A stretch of DNA of 36,871 nt from a virus (IMGVR_UViG_3300044811_000118:1-36871), one strand, 5' to 3'. Counted from the stretch's first letter, positions 1-8,330 are shown. A program made the numbers and translations. The notes: generated by a model from the sequence alone, not told the origin.

Positions 1-342
1 ATGGTCACTCGGACGCTCGTCCCCGCGGTCGTAGCCACGCTCCTTTTGGCGGGCTGTGCAGCAGAGCCCGCGGCACAGGGGTCCAACGAGGAGAAGGCGT
101 ACTTCCAGTACGTCCATATCAACATCCCGTACTACGCGAACTACAGTAACCCCAACATTCGGAAGGTTGGGAAACTCATCTGCGAGACCCTGATCGATCC
201 AAATTCTGTGGTCCCATGGGATGACGACGTGGCCACCCTGTCAAAGGGAATGCCGTCGACAGAAGCGGGGGAGTTCATGGCTGCGAGCGTCAAGGCATAC
301 TGCCCCGATCAACTGTCAAAAGTTCCTGTCCAGTTTCGCTGA
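1..342 (+). CDS. DUF732-like lipoprotein
   Basis: A 113-aa exported lipoprotein. Residues 1-19 form a classic lipoprotein signal: Arg4, a hydrophobic stretch, then a lipobox ending LAGC with Cys19 as the lipidation site, so the ATG at position 1 is a sensible start although upstream sequence is not visible. The rest has spaced aromatic residues and two cysteines (in KLICETL and AYCPDQL), the pattern of the DUF732 family of small secreted actinobacterial proteins. It lies at the outer end of the prophage on the strand opposite the late operon, so a role in altering the lysogen's surface is likely but inferred. Function of the family is not established. Confidence 0.75.
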   Translation: MVTRTLVPAVVATLLLAGCAAEPAAQGSNEEKAYFQYVHINIPYYANYSNPNIRKVGKLICETLIDPNSVVPWDDDVATLSKGMPSTEAGEFMAASVKAYCPDQLSKVPVQFR

Positions 343-432
343 CCGATCGCGGTGGGGGCGCGCGGATGAATGCTCTAGAGTTTCCCTCGAAAACGGCGTA
401 CACTGCGGCGCAGATGAATTAGGGAGCACCTG

Positions 433-1044
433 ATGGCCGGCTCAAAACCGCAAGAGTGGATCCGCGCACACATTGTTGCGAGCGCCGTGATCGGCGCAGT
501 CCTCCTTGCCGGAGGTGGCGGTGCGGCCGCGGCAGCAGTCGCAGCATCGAACGCTTTCGAACCGGTGTCTTCAGCGGTGACCGTGACGCCATCCAGCGAT
601 CCCACCGCTTCACCATCCGCACAGCCGCTAGACGTGCCAGGCGTGACAGCAACAACCGAGCCCAGCACCCCTGGGACGGGCGGTGCCCCAGCTCAACCCA
701 ATCCCGGGCCCCAGCCTGCCGCGCCAGTCGCGCCGCCCGCCGCCCCAGAAGCTCCCCCCGCGCCACCGGCAGCGCCATTCGCGCCCACCGGAATCACCAT
801 CTCGTCTGATGGTTCAGGCGGGGTCTTTGTGTCATGGAACGCAGCGGATATGAATGGCACAATATTCGACCACTACTGGGTTGATGTCACGGACAGCGGT
901 TACACTCACGGCGATCGGCAAACTCCGATCCTTGCCACCTCAATACAGGTGAGCAATGTCCCCTCGGACACCAACTGCGTTTTCATCGCCGCGGTCACGA
1001 CGACTGGTGTGCAGGGTGACGTTGCAGGACCGGTGTGCTATTAG
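433..1044 (+). CDS. Membrane-anchored Pro/Ala-rich protein with fibronectin III-like domain
   Basis: A 203-aa protein with an AGGGAG ribosome site before the ATG. Residues about 14-38 are one hydrophobic Ala/Gly-rich transmembrane segment with a short cytoplasmic N-terminus. Residues about 45-115 are a Ser/Thr/Pro-rich then Pro/Ala-rich stalk, and residues about 118-203 look like a fibronectin type III fold (PTGITISSDGSGGVFVSW start, later strands with a Cys pair). The topology suggests a surface-displayed domain on a flexible stalk. It follows the lipoprotein gene on the same strand after 90 bp. Probably expressed from the lysogen and involved in surface properties; no enzymatic function is seen. 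Confidence 0.7.
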   Translation: MAGSKPQEWIRAHIVASAVIGAVLLAGGGGAAAAAVAASNAFEPVSSAVTVTPSSDPTASPSAQPLDVPGVTATTEPSTPGTGGAPAQPNPGPQPAAPVAPPAAPEAPPAPPAAPFAPTGITISSDGSGGVFVSWNAADMNGTIFDHYWVDVTDSGYTHGDRQTPILATSIQVSNVPSDTNCVFIAAVTTTGVQGDVAGPVCY

Positions 1045-1369
1045 CGAGGTACTCGCCGCCACCGAACCACGCTCATGGCTGGTCGATGTCACTGACTACA
1101 CGGGACTGCGCGGCGAGCAGGTGCCGGTCGATGCTGTCACTCAAGCGGAAGCGGTCGCCGCGGCGATCGACATCACACCACCCAATCTGACTGTGGCAGC
1201 CCGAATGGCTGACATCACCGACGCAACCCCTACACAGCTCGCTCGGGTACAAGACGAGATTGTCGCCGCCGCAGTCGCCCTCGCAGAGACGGGTGGGCTG
1301 GGCATCGAAACGGCAACAGAGGCAGCCGCCCATCCGGTGGACATATTTGGACTCACCCCCGACACGTAG
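1016..1369 (+). CDS. Possible small Ala/Thr-rich protein of unknown function
   Basis: An open frame of 117 codons if the GTG at 1016 is used; it overlaps the end of the previous gene in another frame. From about 1046 on, the composition looks coding (repeated ITDATP, AAAVALAE, Asp/Ala/Thr-rich, GC-rich third positions), but there is no ATG and no good ribosome site. It could be a translationally coupled gene, a remnant of a longer protein, or a C-terminal extension reached by frameshifting from the fibronectin-like gene. No family recognised. Confidence 0.4.
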   Translation: MTLQDRCAISEVLAATEPRSWLVDVTDYTGLRGEQVPVDAVTQAEAVAAAIDITPPNLTVAARMADITDATPTQLARVQDEIVAAAVALAETGGLGIETATEAAAHPVDIFGLTPDT

Positions 1370-1384
1370 TATCGAATTGCGCAG

Positions 1385-1426
1385 AATAGCCCGGCCCCGA
1401 GTCCGAAGACAGGGGGCCGGGCTATT
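1385..1426. terminator. Bidirectional terminator between convergent operons
   Basis: A perfect 14-bp inverted repeat: arm 1385-1398 (AATAGCCCGGCCCC), 14-nt loop, arm 1413-1426 (GGGGCCGGGCTATT). It sits in the short gap between the plus-strand genes ending at 1369 and the minus-strand lysis genes ending at 1441, exactly where a shared terminator for convergent transcription is expected. T-tracts are short, as is common in high-GC actinobacteria. Confidence 0.85.
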
Positions 1427-1440
1427 GGGGCTGGTGGGGG

Positions 1441-1623
1441 TCAGCTGGTGGGGGTGATGTTGCTGAGGGCTGTCACGCCGGCAACGCCTGTGAGCAGGGT
1501 CGAGGTGGCCAGGAACGCCGCCGACAGGTCCGGGAATGTTGCGGTGAGGAAGAACGATGCCACGTTGGAGGCGATCGCGAGTCCGTAGATGATCTTGCGG
1601 ACGGTGGGTGAGTCGCTGAACAT
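1441..1623 (-). CDS. Holin-like small membrane protein
   Basis: A 60-aa protein with two predicted transmembrane helices (about residues 10-28 and 33-54) separated by a short turn and a short polar N-terminus, typical of small actinophage holins. Ribosome site GGAG is 7 nt before the ATG. It is the last gene of the late operon, downstream of the endolysin and a second membrane protein, which together form the lysis cassette. Role: timed permeabilisation of the membrane so that the endolysin can reach the wall. The identification rests on size, topology and position. Confidence 0.75.
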   Translation of the reverse strand: MFSDSPTVRKIIYGLAIASNVASFFLTATFPDLSAAFLATSTLLTGVAGVTALSNITPTS

Positions 1624-1638
1624 GATGGTGCTCCGTTT

Positions 1639-1935
1639 CTATGGGGTGATGTGGGTGACGATGTACACGAGGATTCCGGCGATCGTGGAACACAGGACGG
1701 CCATGACGATTGCGGGCACCCACTTGGATGACCATGACGACCGCTCAAGATCAACTACGCGAACCTCGAGCTTGGCGTAGTCCGCTTTCAGGTCGCCTAA
1801 AGCTGGGTTGACCATGTTCTTGAGCTCGTTGATGGTTCCCTCAGTGCGGTGCGAGCTGTCGCGGATTTCTCCGATTGCTTGCCACATGTCCTGTGGGGTG
1901 ACGATCACCGAACCGGGTGGGATCTCTGCTGCCAT
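1639..1935 (-). CDS. Coiled-coil protein with C-terminal membrane anchor, lysis cassette
   Basis: A 98-aa protein. Residues about 15-70 are polar and helical with heptad-like spacing (coiled coil likely); residues about 73-95 form one transmembrane helix. Strong GGAGAGG ribosome site. It sits between endolysin and holin, a position where actinophages carry a second holin, antiholin or lysis regulator. A tail-anchored coiled coil fits such a helper, but the exact role is inferred. Confidence 0.6.
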   Translation of the reverse strand: MAAEIPPGSVIVTPQDMWQAIGEIRDSSHRTEGTINELKNMVNPALGDLKADYAKLEVRVVDLERSSWSSKWVPAIVMAVLCSTIAGILVYIVTHITP

Positions 1936-1968
1936 GCTTGGCCCCTCTCCGGGGTGTTAGGAGAAGGA

Positions 1969-2721
1969 CTACTTGCCGGTGACGGTCTTGATGAGGGCTG
2001 TGATGTGTGCGTCGTCGGCCGCGAGGAGGGCACGATGGCGGTCGATCTCCCATCCGAACCGATCCTTGGGCAGATCGATCCAGTAGTGGCCTTCAGCGTT
2101 CTTCGGCTGACCGGCCATCATGGCTTGCCCATCAGCGGAACCGATATCCCGGATGAGGGGGTCTCCGATGACCGCAACACCGGACGGGTACAGCATCACA
2201 ATGTTGCCGTCACCGCCAGCCTTCGGATCGCTGCGGATCACGCGGGTGTTGAGGGGCTGGATCATTTCTTCTTCTTCCGTGTTGTCGAAGGTGGTGGTGT
2301 CGAGGCTCGCCCGCTGCGGGACGGCATCATGGTTGGCGAAGTGCCACGGCTCGGTCGGGAACGGTGCACCGTCGATGGTGATGTTGTGCCAGCCGTGCTT
2401 GGCAAGGACACCCTCGAACACGGCATCACCCAGCGCATTGCGGAAGGCGCGCTGGTTGTTGATGTCGACGGCTGCGTGATGTTCCGCGTTACTCTCGAAG
2501 TGGTCACTGGCAGCCCCAGTACCGGCCGCGTTGGACTGCGCCAGGTCGCGTGACCCACCCGAGATGTACCCGAACCCGGCAGCCTCAGACTCCGCCGCAT
2601 TGAGCACCTGCGGCTTGATACCGCAGAGGTCGTACAGCTCCTTGAACGCCGCATTGATCGACGGCGCGTGAGGGGCGCTGACCGTAGCGTTGCTGTAAAG
2701 AATGGGGGCGAGGTTGGCCAT
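1969..2721 (-). CDS. Endolysin, M15-type D-Ala-D-Ala/L-Ala-D-Glu peptidase family
   Basis: A 250-aa lysin that should cut peptide stems of peptidoglycan. The zinc-site signature of the M15/VanY family is visible: His74 in SDHF, Asp86 in AAVDI and the EPWHF motif with His127. The His74-Asp86 spacing is longer than the usual seven residues, either a local insertion or use of His81/82 instead. The C-terminal ~100 residues (from about 150) are a separate unrecognised domain with GDP, WIDL and FGWEIDRHR segments, perhaps wall binding. Strong AGGAG ribosome site; next to the two membrane proteins of the lysis cassette. Confidence 0.75.
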   Translation of the reverse strand: MANLAPILYSNATVSAPHAPSINAAFKELYDLCGIKPQVLNAAESEAAGFGYISGGSRDLAQSNAAGTGAASDHFESNAEHHAAVDINNQRAFRNALGDAVFEGVLAKHGWHNITIDGAPFPTEPWHFANHDAVPQRASLDTTTFDNTEEEEMIQPLNTRVIRSDPKAGGDGNIVMLYPSGVAVIGDPLIRDIGSADGQAMMAGQPKNAEGHYWIDLPKDRFGWEIDRHRALLAADDAHITALIKTVTGK

Positions 2722-2734
2722 TTAGCGCTCCTGT

Positions 2735-3352
2735 TTAGTTGCTCAGACCGCGGACAGTGACGCTGCCGGCCATTGCGAAGCCGCCATCGTTGATGATCGA
2801 CAAACCGTCATGCAGAGATGTGCTCGCCTGAGTGCCGCCCACCGTGTCGCCCGTGACGTAGGTGGCGTTAGCAGTCGCCATCGTTGAGATGATCCGCTTC
2901 GCAGCAGCCAACATGGGCGAGAAGACGATGACCTTACCGGCACCACTCACGGCACCGACCGGGTTACGGGTCAGATAGAACCCTGCGGTCGTGCCGTTCG
3001 ATCCGGTAGATGCACCAGCCCCATTGTTCGATGTGCCCCCGTAGAGGTATGTGGAGGTCGAAAGGTCCGTGCCAGCTACTCTGAGACGCAATTCCAAGTT
3101 CGCGGCGGTCGCGATACTGGTGACGTTGAGCGCAATTTCGTAGTTGTCAAACTCGGTGGTGAAGCACCCGTTGATGCTGACGCTAGTCGCCGCGGTGAAT
3201 GACACCACACCGGTAGCTGAGACTGTTACTGTGGTGCCCGCAACCGAGGTGGGGATGATCGCGGTGACACCTTGCCGGTTCACACGGGCGATGATCAGGT
3301 TGACGAAAGTGGCGGTGATCTTCGCGCCAACCGTAGCCAGAGACAAAGCCAT
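2735..3352 (-). CDS. Minor tail protein, probable receptor-binding/appendage protein
   Basis: A 205-aa Ser/Thr/Gly/Ala-rich, beta-strand-dominated protein. Residues about 1-30 are helical and could be an attachment region; residues 60-205 look like a single beta-sandwich with many small residues and almost no lysine, typical of siphovirus tail appendages. It lies last among the tail genes, immediately before the lysin, the usual site for host-recognition proteins. GGAG ribosome site 7 nt before the ATG. No specific family recognised. Confidence 0.55.
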   Translation of the reverse strand: MALSLATVGAKITATFVNLIIARVNRQGVTAIIPTSVAGTTVTVSATGVVSFTAATSVSINGCFTTEFDNYEIALNVTSIATAANLELRLRVAGTDLSTSTYLYGGTSNNGAGASTGSNGTTAGFYLTRNPVGAVSGAGKVIVFSPMLAAAKRIISTMATANATYVTGDTVGGTQASTSLHDGLSIINDGGFAMAGSVTVRGLSN

Positions 3353-3406
3353 GAGGGCGCTCCAATGGCCCGCGACAGGCGGGTAACTGCCGAAACTGAG
3401 CTCGGG

Positions 3407-4879
3407 CTAGAAGGCGTACAAGGAGGGCACGGCCGCTTCGACGGCAGCGCCCGACGAGTGAGCGGCTGCGGCAGTCCCGTTGACTGCGCGGGTGATCGTC
3501 GCAACCTGAGGTGCTGCCGTCGTACACGCCGTGACTGTGACTTGTTCCGTGTCGATAATCAGCGTGTACGGGAATGTGACCGTCTCGAGGAGAGTCGTAG
3601 CTACCGATGTAGTGACAGACATCGTGGTGGCCACGTTCGTGAGGCTGGCAGAGAGGGTCAACGCACCATCGGCCATGAAATAGTTGGTGTCGAAAATGGC
3701 GGTGGCCGGAAGAACGGGGGCCAGGAACATCTCGAACTTGTGGGTGGGACTGTTGCCGACCCGGTGCGTTTCCCTACCACCGATCAGCCACCCATCCCAG
3801 GTCGTGAACCCCAGAGTGGTGGAGGGCAGTCCGGCGACCTGGATACGATCACCGGGAACCATCGCCAGCAGATCTGCGAGTCGATTTGTTGGGGTGGTGA
3901 GCGCATCAATGCTGATCGACACCACGCGAAGGTTCGTGTTCTTCCCGCGGATGGAACGGTCCTGCGCGTAGGCCAGCAGATCAACGGAGGCGGTGTTCAA
4001 CACTGACTCGGAAATGTTTGCGGACCCGGCACGGCTGGTCAGAGTCGGGTCGGTGTAGGTCGCGGACAGGGACGGGCCTGCCGCGGTGACCGTTGATGCA
4101 ACGTTGGTGATGTCCCGAATGAATGCGGGCACATCGGAGATTTCGGTGGACGAGTCGAATGTGTAGGAAACGGTGGCAGGTCGGGTCCGCGCCCGAACGT
4201 TCACGGTCTGCACCGGTGCCAGCAGCGTCCCGCTGGTTGCCGTGTAAATGTAGCCCTGTTCCGTGCGAACGATCTGGTTGAAAGCATCCAGCGCGGAGAT
4301 GCCATTCACCGGAAGCGACACCGCTGCGGACGACAGATCGGAGGGCAGCGCTGCCAGGGTGATCTCAGCAGCAGTAGCCTGGATGGCCGCGAACGCCGCA
4401 GCTTCCGTGGTAGCCAAAGCCAAATATTCCAACGGCTGATTCAGGGTGTGCGACAACCGCGACACCAACGCCCCGGTTGGCACGGCCACCGGAGGGATAA
4501 TCGTCTGCGCAAACGAGCCGGAGGCTGTTGCGGGGCCACCCGTCGACGTGCCGGTCGACCCGATCGACCCGGAAACACTAATCGTCTTCGTGCCGTCACC
4601 GTTGTGTGTGACGGTCTTCGACCCGGACGTAATAAGTTGCGACGTAGACGCGCCGGCCCGGAAGTCAAACGAGAACGTGCCCGAACTCGCTGTGCCGTCA
4701 ATGTTCGCGGCCCAAGTGATCGTGTTCGTCAGATCGAAAGAGTTGTACGCACCCTTGATGAGCGTGAGGGAGTACGAGTCAGTGGACTGGTTAGCCCCGG
4801 TGTTCTGCGATGTCTGGTTGACGGTGAGCCGCAGGACCGCCCCGCCACCCAGACCGGATGAGGTATCGAAATCAGTCAT
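3407..4879 (-). CDS. Minor tail protein: N-terminal DUF859-like module plus tail-tip domain
   Basis: A 490-aa tail protein. Residues 1-130 look like the DUF859-type beta module of siphovirus tail proteins (SLTLIKG, SGSKTVTHNGDGTK). Residues about 140-410 resemble the C-terminal half of the tail-tip protein whose N-terminal half is encoded just upstream (NGISALDAFNQIVRTEQGYIY, then a domain ending GRETHRVGNSPTHKFEM). Residues 411-490 are a compact beta module ending in TRAVNGTAAAAHSSGAAV. The ATG follows the upstream stop TAG after one codon in the same frame, with no recognisable ribosome site, so coupling or stop readthrough is possible (see findings). Confidence 0.7.
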   Translation of the reverse strand: MTDFDTSSGLGGGAVLRLTVNQTSQNTGANQSTDSYSLTLIKGAYNSFDLTNTITWAANIDGTASSGTFSFDFRAGASTSQLITSGSKTVTHNGDGTKTISVSGSIGSTGTSTGGPATASGSFAQTIIPPVAVPTGALVSRLSHTLNQPLEYLALATTEAAAFAAIQATAAEITLAALPSDLSSAAVSLPVNGISALDAFNQIVRTEQGYIYTATSGTLLAPVQTVNVRARTRPATVSYTFDSSTEISDVPAFIRDITNVASTVTAAGPSLSATYTDPTLTSRAGSANISESVLNTASVDLLAYAQDRSIRGKNTNLRVVSISIDALTTPTNRLADLLAMVPGDRIQVAGLPSTTLGFTTWDGWLIGGRETHRVGNSPTHKFEMFLAPVLPATAIFDTNYFMADGALTLSASLTNVATTMSVTTSVATTLLETVTFPYTLIIDTEQVTVTACTTAAPQVATITRAVNGTAAAAHSSGAAVEAAVPSLYAF

Positions 4880-4882
4880 GGC

Positions 4883-5860
4883 CTAAACCGACGCAACCAG
4901 CGACATTGAGACGGGGGCACGGTAGGTGAGTGTCGCCGGGGTTGACCCGTAAACGATGGAGCCACGGGATGTCCCATCGACGTACAAGGTTGCGGTGATG
5001 GTCCACACGCCGGCCGCGAAGGTGCTGCCCAATCCCATCGAAACAAAGTGGGGGCCCGTGTCAACGGAGGCGTAAGTGGCAGGGGTACCGGAGTCACCGT
5101 CACGCACGAAGTAAGCCCCACCGGTGTACCCGAATTGGAAGGTGCGCGCTAAGCCAGAGATCCCCACGGAAGCGGTGATCTTCGCACCCGAGACGGGGGT
5201 GATCCAGAAGCTGTAAAACCCCAACGAGCTCGTCGGGTAAGTGAACGCGAAGGTGGGCCAAATCGTCCCGCTCGGGGACGCCAGCGAATCTTTCAACGTC
5301 AACTGGGTAGCCGCAGACAGCCCCGGGATAGCGGCCCCGCCGAACGCGGACCCGGAACTTCCTGTGAGGGTCAACAGCCCACTACCGGCGTTCGCGGTTT
5401 CCCGAGGGGTGGTGGTGCCCGCCACATCGTCAAGGGGAAAGAGAATGTACGGGGTGGCACCAGCGTTGATCGAGTCCACGAGCGTGCCGAGGGCACGGCG
5501 GGAAGCATTGCCGAGCATGTCATCACAGGTGAGGGTGATCTGCCCCCAAGTCTGCTCATCAGCAGGCAAAGCGATCGCCAACACCGTGCCCGATGTGAAC
5601 CGTCCGCCCACGTTCAGATTGACAGCCATCCCCTCAGTGACAGTCGTCGCATAGGGTGACACGGTGTTGTTCGGGGTAAACCGCCCATCCCGGTTGTTCA
5701 GGGTGATCGTGAAAGTCCCGGGTTCGGTGTCGCGGAACTGATCCTGTTTGCCGTACGACCGGCCGATTCCCTCACCGGCCTCCACATAGGTGGACACGTC
5801 GGTGAGCGCCCCTGACGCCCCGACCCCGAGTGCGAACTGGATCGGCGTGACGGCAGGCAT
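4883..5860 (-). CDS. Minor tail/tail-tip protein, N-terminal part with LamG-like domain
   Basis: A 325-aa protein. Residues 1-110 carry the start of the actinophage tail-tip protein (GEGIGRSYGKQDQF, EPGTFTITLNNRDGRFTP). Residues about 150-325 form a concanavalin/LamG-like beta sandwich (FYSFWITPV, WTITATLYVDGTSRGS), a likely carbohydrate-binding fold that stops abruptly at LVASV. It begins directly after the tape measure stop (TAA then ATG) and ends at a TAG one codon before the next in-frame ATG. Homologues, as I remember them, continue into the segment found in the next ORF, so this may be half of a split gene. Confidence 0.7.
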   Translation of the reverse strand: MPAVTPIQFALGVGASGALTDVSTYVEAGEGIGRSYGKQDQFRDTEPGTFTITLNNRDGRFTPNNTVSPYATTVTEGMAVNLNVGGRFTSGTVLAIALPADEQTWGQITLTCDDMLGNASRRALGTLVDSINAGATPYILFPLDDVAGTTTPRETANAGSGLLTLTGSSGSAFGGAAIPGLSAATQLTLKDSLASPSGTIWPTFAFTYPTSSLGFYSFWITPVSGAKITASVGISGLARTFQFGYTGGAYFVRDGDSGTPATYASVDTGPHFVSMGLGSTFAAGVWTITATLYVDGTSRGSIVYGSTPATLTYRAPVSMSLVASV

Positions 5861-7909
5861 TTAGACGCTGAGTCCGGCGAACTCGACACCGGAGATGGCA
5901 CCCGTTCGCCTGGCATTGACGAGTAGAGCCATGAGCTTGCGGGCCAACTCCGTCTCCGAGCCAACGAAGCCTCCCGGCACACTGATGGAGATTTGCGTGG
6001 CACCCCCCCCGCCGCCCAGGCCGATATGCCCGGCGTTCAACGGGATTATCGCCTCCGGGCCGGACTCGCCAACAAGGTTGATCTGAGGTTTGGTGACGAT
6101 TCCGCCCGCAGCTCGTGCTTCGTACGGTGCACCACCGTAGGAACCGCTCTGGCCAAACGTCGTATGGACCTCGGACGGGATGCTGTTGAGGGTATCGCGG
6201 TAACTTCCAGCCCGTCTCTCAGCAACATCCAGCTTGGCGGCCGCATTATCAAGCGACCCGTTCAACAGATCCTGGTTGGTCTTGGCGTCTTTAAGCGCAC
6301 CAGTCTGAGAACCAACGGCGCTACTCACCGCAGCGATCTTCTCGAGAACCTTCGCGTTGGCAGCAGCCTGGTTCGCTTTCGCAGAGGTGTCGTAGTCGCT
6401 CGCTGCCGTTACGTCGAGCAGCTTCGTGCGCTGATCGGTCAGCTTCCCGTTCAGCTCATCGGTTGCGCCCGTGACGCCCAATACTGAGTCGATCAGAAGT
6501 CCCCCGGAGATGCCCAGCTCCGACGCAGCCTGCAACGCCCCTGAGTCGAGCAATTGCTTCGCGGCGACAGCACGCAGGTTGTCTTTGATCGCGGCTGTTT
6601 CACCCTGTAGTGCCCCCGTGTAGTCAGCCACGGCTGCTGCGTTGTCCTGGGTGCTGCTGAGGAGCAGACCACCCGTGATCACGCCAGCCAACACACCAAG
6701 TGCACCCGCGACAAGACCGATCGGATTGGCATCCATCGCCACGTTTAGACCTGTTTGGGCAACCGTTTCAACGTCAGTTGCTACCGCTGCCTCTTTCGTG
6801 GCAGTCGTGGCAAGAAGAGTCGCGATCGTCGCGTTCGTCTGGCGAGTCTTATAGATGTCCACCGCCACCCCAGCGATTGACAGCAGCGGGCCGATCCCGG
6901 TGAGCGCCGTGCCGAGTGGACCCGCGATCCCCTTCGCCCAGTCAACAATTTTCGTTTTCACGATGTCTACCTGGGAGCCGAAGTTGTCCACTGAGGCCTT
7001 CGCCTGACCGTTGAGCTTCGCTGCGAGCTGGTCGAGTGCCTTCTGCGCGACCTCTGTCTGGGTGCTCCCCGAGGTTTGTGCCGTCGTCAGCGTGTCTTGA
7101 GCCGTGGACAACCCATCCTGCGCTTTGGCAACCTTGTCGGTGGCGTTCTGCAAAGCGATGGTGTCCGAGATGGAAAGCTGCTTCTTGCCTGCGTCGATCT
7201 CCTGCAATTGCTGCAACCGCAACTGCGCGGCAGCGAGGGTGTCTTGCGCTTTGGTGAGACCGACCTGAGCTGACGCGACCTTCTGTGTTTGGTCGACAGC
7301 CTTCTCCATGTGCACGCCGTACTGTGCAAGCACCTTCGCGCCGCTGCCACCGAGGATCTTCGCGACCAGGCCTGCGGCCTCCTCCAAGCTGACGTGTTTG
7401 GCCGCCGCAAGGTCTGTGACCACGCCCATCTGGGATAAGGCAGCCTCGGTTGAACCGGTCGCCTCGGTCAGTTTTGTCAGAGCCTTTTTGGTGTCCTCGG
7501 ATTCGTGGTCGAAGTTCTGGCCCGCCTGGACGGCCTTCTCGATCTCGTCCTTGTAGTCGGAAACCACCCCACCTGATGCCTTGATTGCCGCGTCCAGCTG
7601 GTCGGAGGCTTGCTTCTCCCCGGACCCGAAAGTAAGCAGAGCGATACCAGCGCCGGTGATCACGCCACCAGCTACTTCCATCGACTTCGCCAGGTTCGCC
7701 CCGTGCTTGCCGAACTCCTCAACACCATCACCTGTGCGGTTCAGGATCTCCCCGAACTCGCCACCGATGATGCCACCCAGCTTTGAGAACCCGGCCCCAA
7801 TCGAACCGGTGACTCTTTGTGCTGTGGACTCCGCCGCTTCCATCGACTTCGACGCGGAACGGTCCTCGCCCAAGAGAATGAATGACAGGTTTTGGAGGAG
7901 TGGCATCAT
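5861..7909 (-). CDS. Tape measure protein
   Basis: A 682-aa tail-length determinant. Features: Ala/Gly-rich N-terminus, hydrophobic segment about residues 78-96, a long coiled coil about 212-310 with repeated KAQDTL/TAQDTL units, hydrophobic Gly-rich helices about 330-355 and 393-420, and a C-terminus with PQINLVGESGPEAIIPL typical of actinophage tape measures. It is the longest tail gene and follows the frameshifting assembly chaperone, as expected. Its ATG overlaps the chaperone stop (ATGA); an AAGGGGG ribosome site lies just before. At 682 aa it is short for the family, implying a short tail. Confidence 0.9.
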   Translation of the reverse strand: MMPLLQNLSFILLGEDRSASKSMEAAESTAQRVTGSIGAGFSKLGGIIGGEFGEILNRTGDGVEEFGKHGANLAKSMEVAGGVITGAGIALLTFGSGEKQASDQLDAAIKASGGVVSDYKDEIEKAVQAGQNFDHESEDTKKALTKLTEATGSTEAALSQMGVVTDLAAAKHVSLEEAAGLVAKILGGSGAKVLAQYGVHMEKAVDQTQKVASAQVGLTKAQDTLAAAQLRLQQLQEIDAGKKQLSISDTIALQNATDKVAKAQDGLSTAQDTLTTAQTSGSTQTEVAQKALDQLAAKLNGQAKASVDNFGSQVDIVKTKIVDWAKGIAGPLGTALTGIGPLLSIAGVAVDIYKTRQTNATIATLLATTATKEAAVATDVETVAQTGLNVAMDANPIGLVAGALGVLAGVITGGLLLSSTQDNAAAVADYTGALQGETAAIKDNLRAVAAKQLLDSGALQAASELGISGGLLIDSVLGVTGATDELNGKLTDQRTKLLDVTAASDYDTSAKANQAAANAKVLEKIAAVSSAVGSQTGALKDAKTNQDLLNGSLDNAAAKLDVAERRAGSYRDTLNSIPSEVHTTFGQSGSYGGAPYEARAAGGIVTKPQINLVGESGPEAIIPLNAGHIGLGGGGGATQISISVPGGFVGSETELARKLMALLVNARRTGAISGVEFAGLSV

Positions 7910-8330
7910 TCCCCCTTAGGGCTGTTATTGGTGTCGCAGAAATCACAGAGCCGGTTGAAATCATCAAGGGACAACGCGTCAACCTCGGAGGGGGTCAGGT
8001 GGCAGAAGTAGGCGAGGAGTCCGAGGTAGGCGTTTCGCTTCCCTCGGAGGGCCCCGCCACGGTAGGGTCCGGGATCGCCTCGATGGTGAACTCCGTCAAC
8101 TTGAAGGCGATGGTGGTGATGTGATCCTGATCACCCCGTTTGAACTTCATGAACCACACCAGTGCTCGCAGGGACTTTGCACGCATCGGTGCGATCCCAG
8201 CGAGCATCTCGTTGATCGTGATGCCTGCGGTGGCCTCGATCGTGAACGCATCATCGAGCGTCAGGGCGGACTCATGAAACTCACCCAGATCTTCACCCGC
8301 CACTAAGACGCGGAAGTTGTTGATCGCCAC
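7906..8330 (-). CDS. Tail assembly chaperone GT fusion made by -1 frameshift
   Basis: The 0-frame product (7995-8330) stops at the end of a Ser/Thr-rich tail, but the -1 frame is open from about 8130 and encodes a protein-like stretch with the segments NAYLGLLAYFCHL, TPSEVDALSL and DFNRLCDFCD that ends at a TGA overlapping the tape measure ATG. This is the classic G/GT arrangement of siphoviruses: a small share of ribosomes slips by -1 to make a longer chaperone that helps the tape measure nucleate the tail tube. No perfect X-XXY-YYZ heptamer is present. The best candidates are G-GGA-AGC (about 8038-8044) and G-GGG-CCC (about 8050-8056). The fusion is secure in kind; the slip site is not. Confidence 0.8.
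7995..8330 (-). CDS. Tail assembly chaperone G
   Basis: A 111-aa chaperone made without frameshifting. It starts with GTG overlapping the TAG of the upstream gene (TAGTG). Residues 1-80 form the folded domain (SLRALVWFMKF and DHITTIAFKL strands/helices); the last 30 residues are Pro/Ser/Thr-rich and disordered, which is the region replaced in the frameshift product. Sits between the major tail/tail completion genes and the tape measure, as in lambda and most actinophages. Confidence 0.85.
   Translation of the reverse strand: MAINNFRVLVAGEDLGEFHESALTLDDAFTIEATAGITINEMLAGIAPMRAKSLRALVWFMKFKRGDQDHITTIAFKLTEFTIEAIPDPTVAGPSEGSETPTSDSSPTSAT

Noticed and set aside
7728-7982. 84-aa minus ORF beginning MTRCPLMISTGSV
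   Set aside because: Lies in the wrong frame over the chaperone T extension and tape measure start; poor third-position GC.
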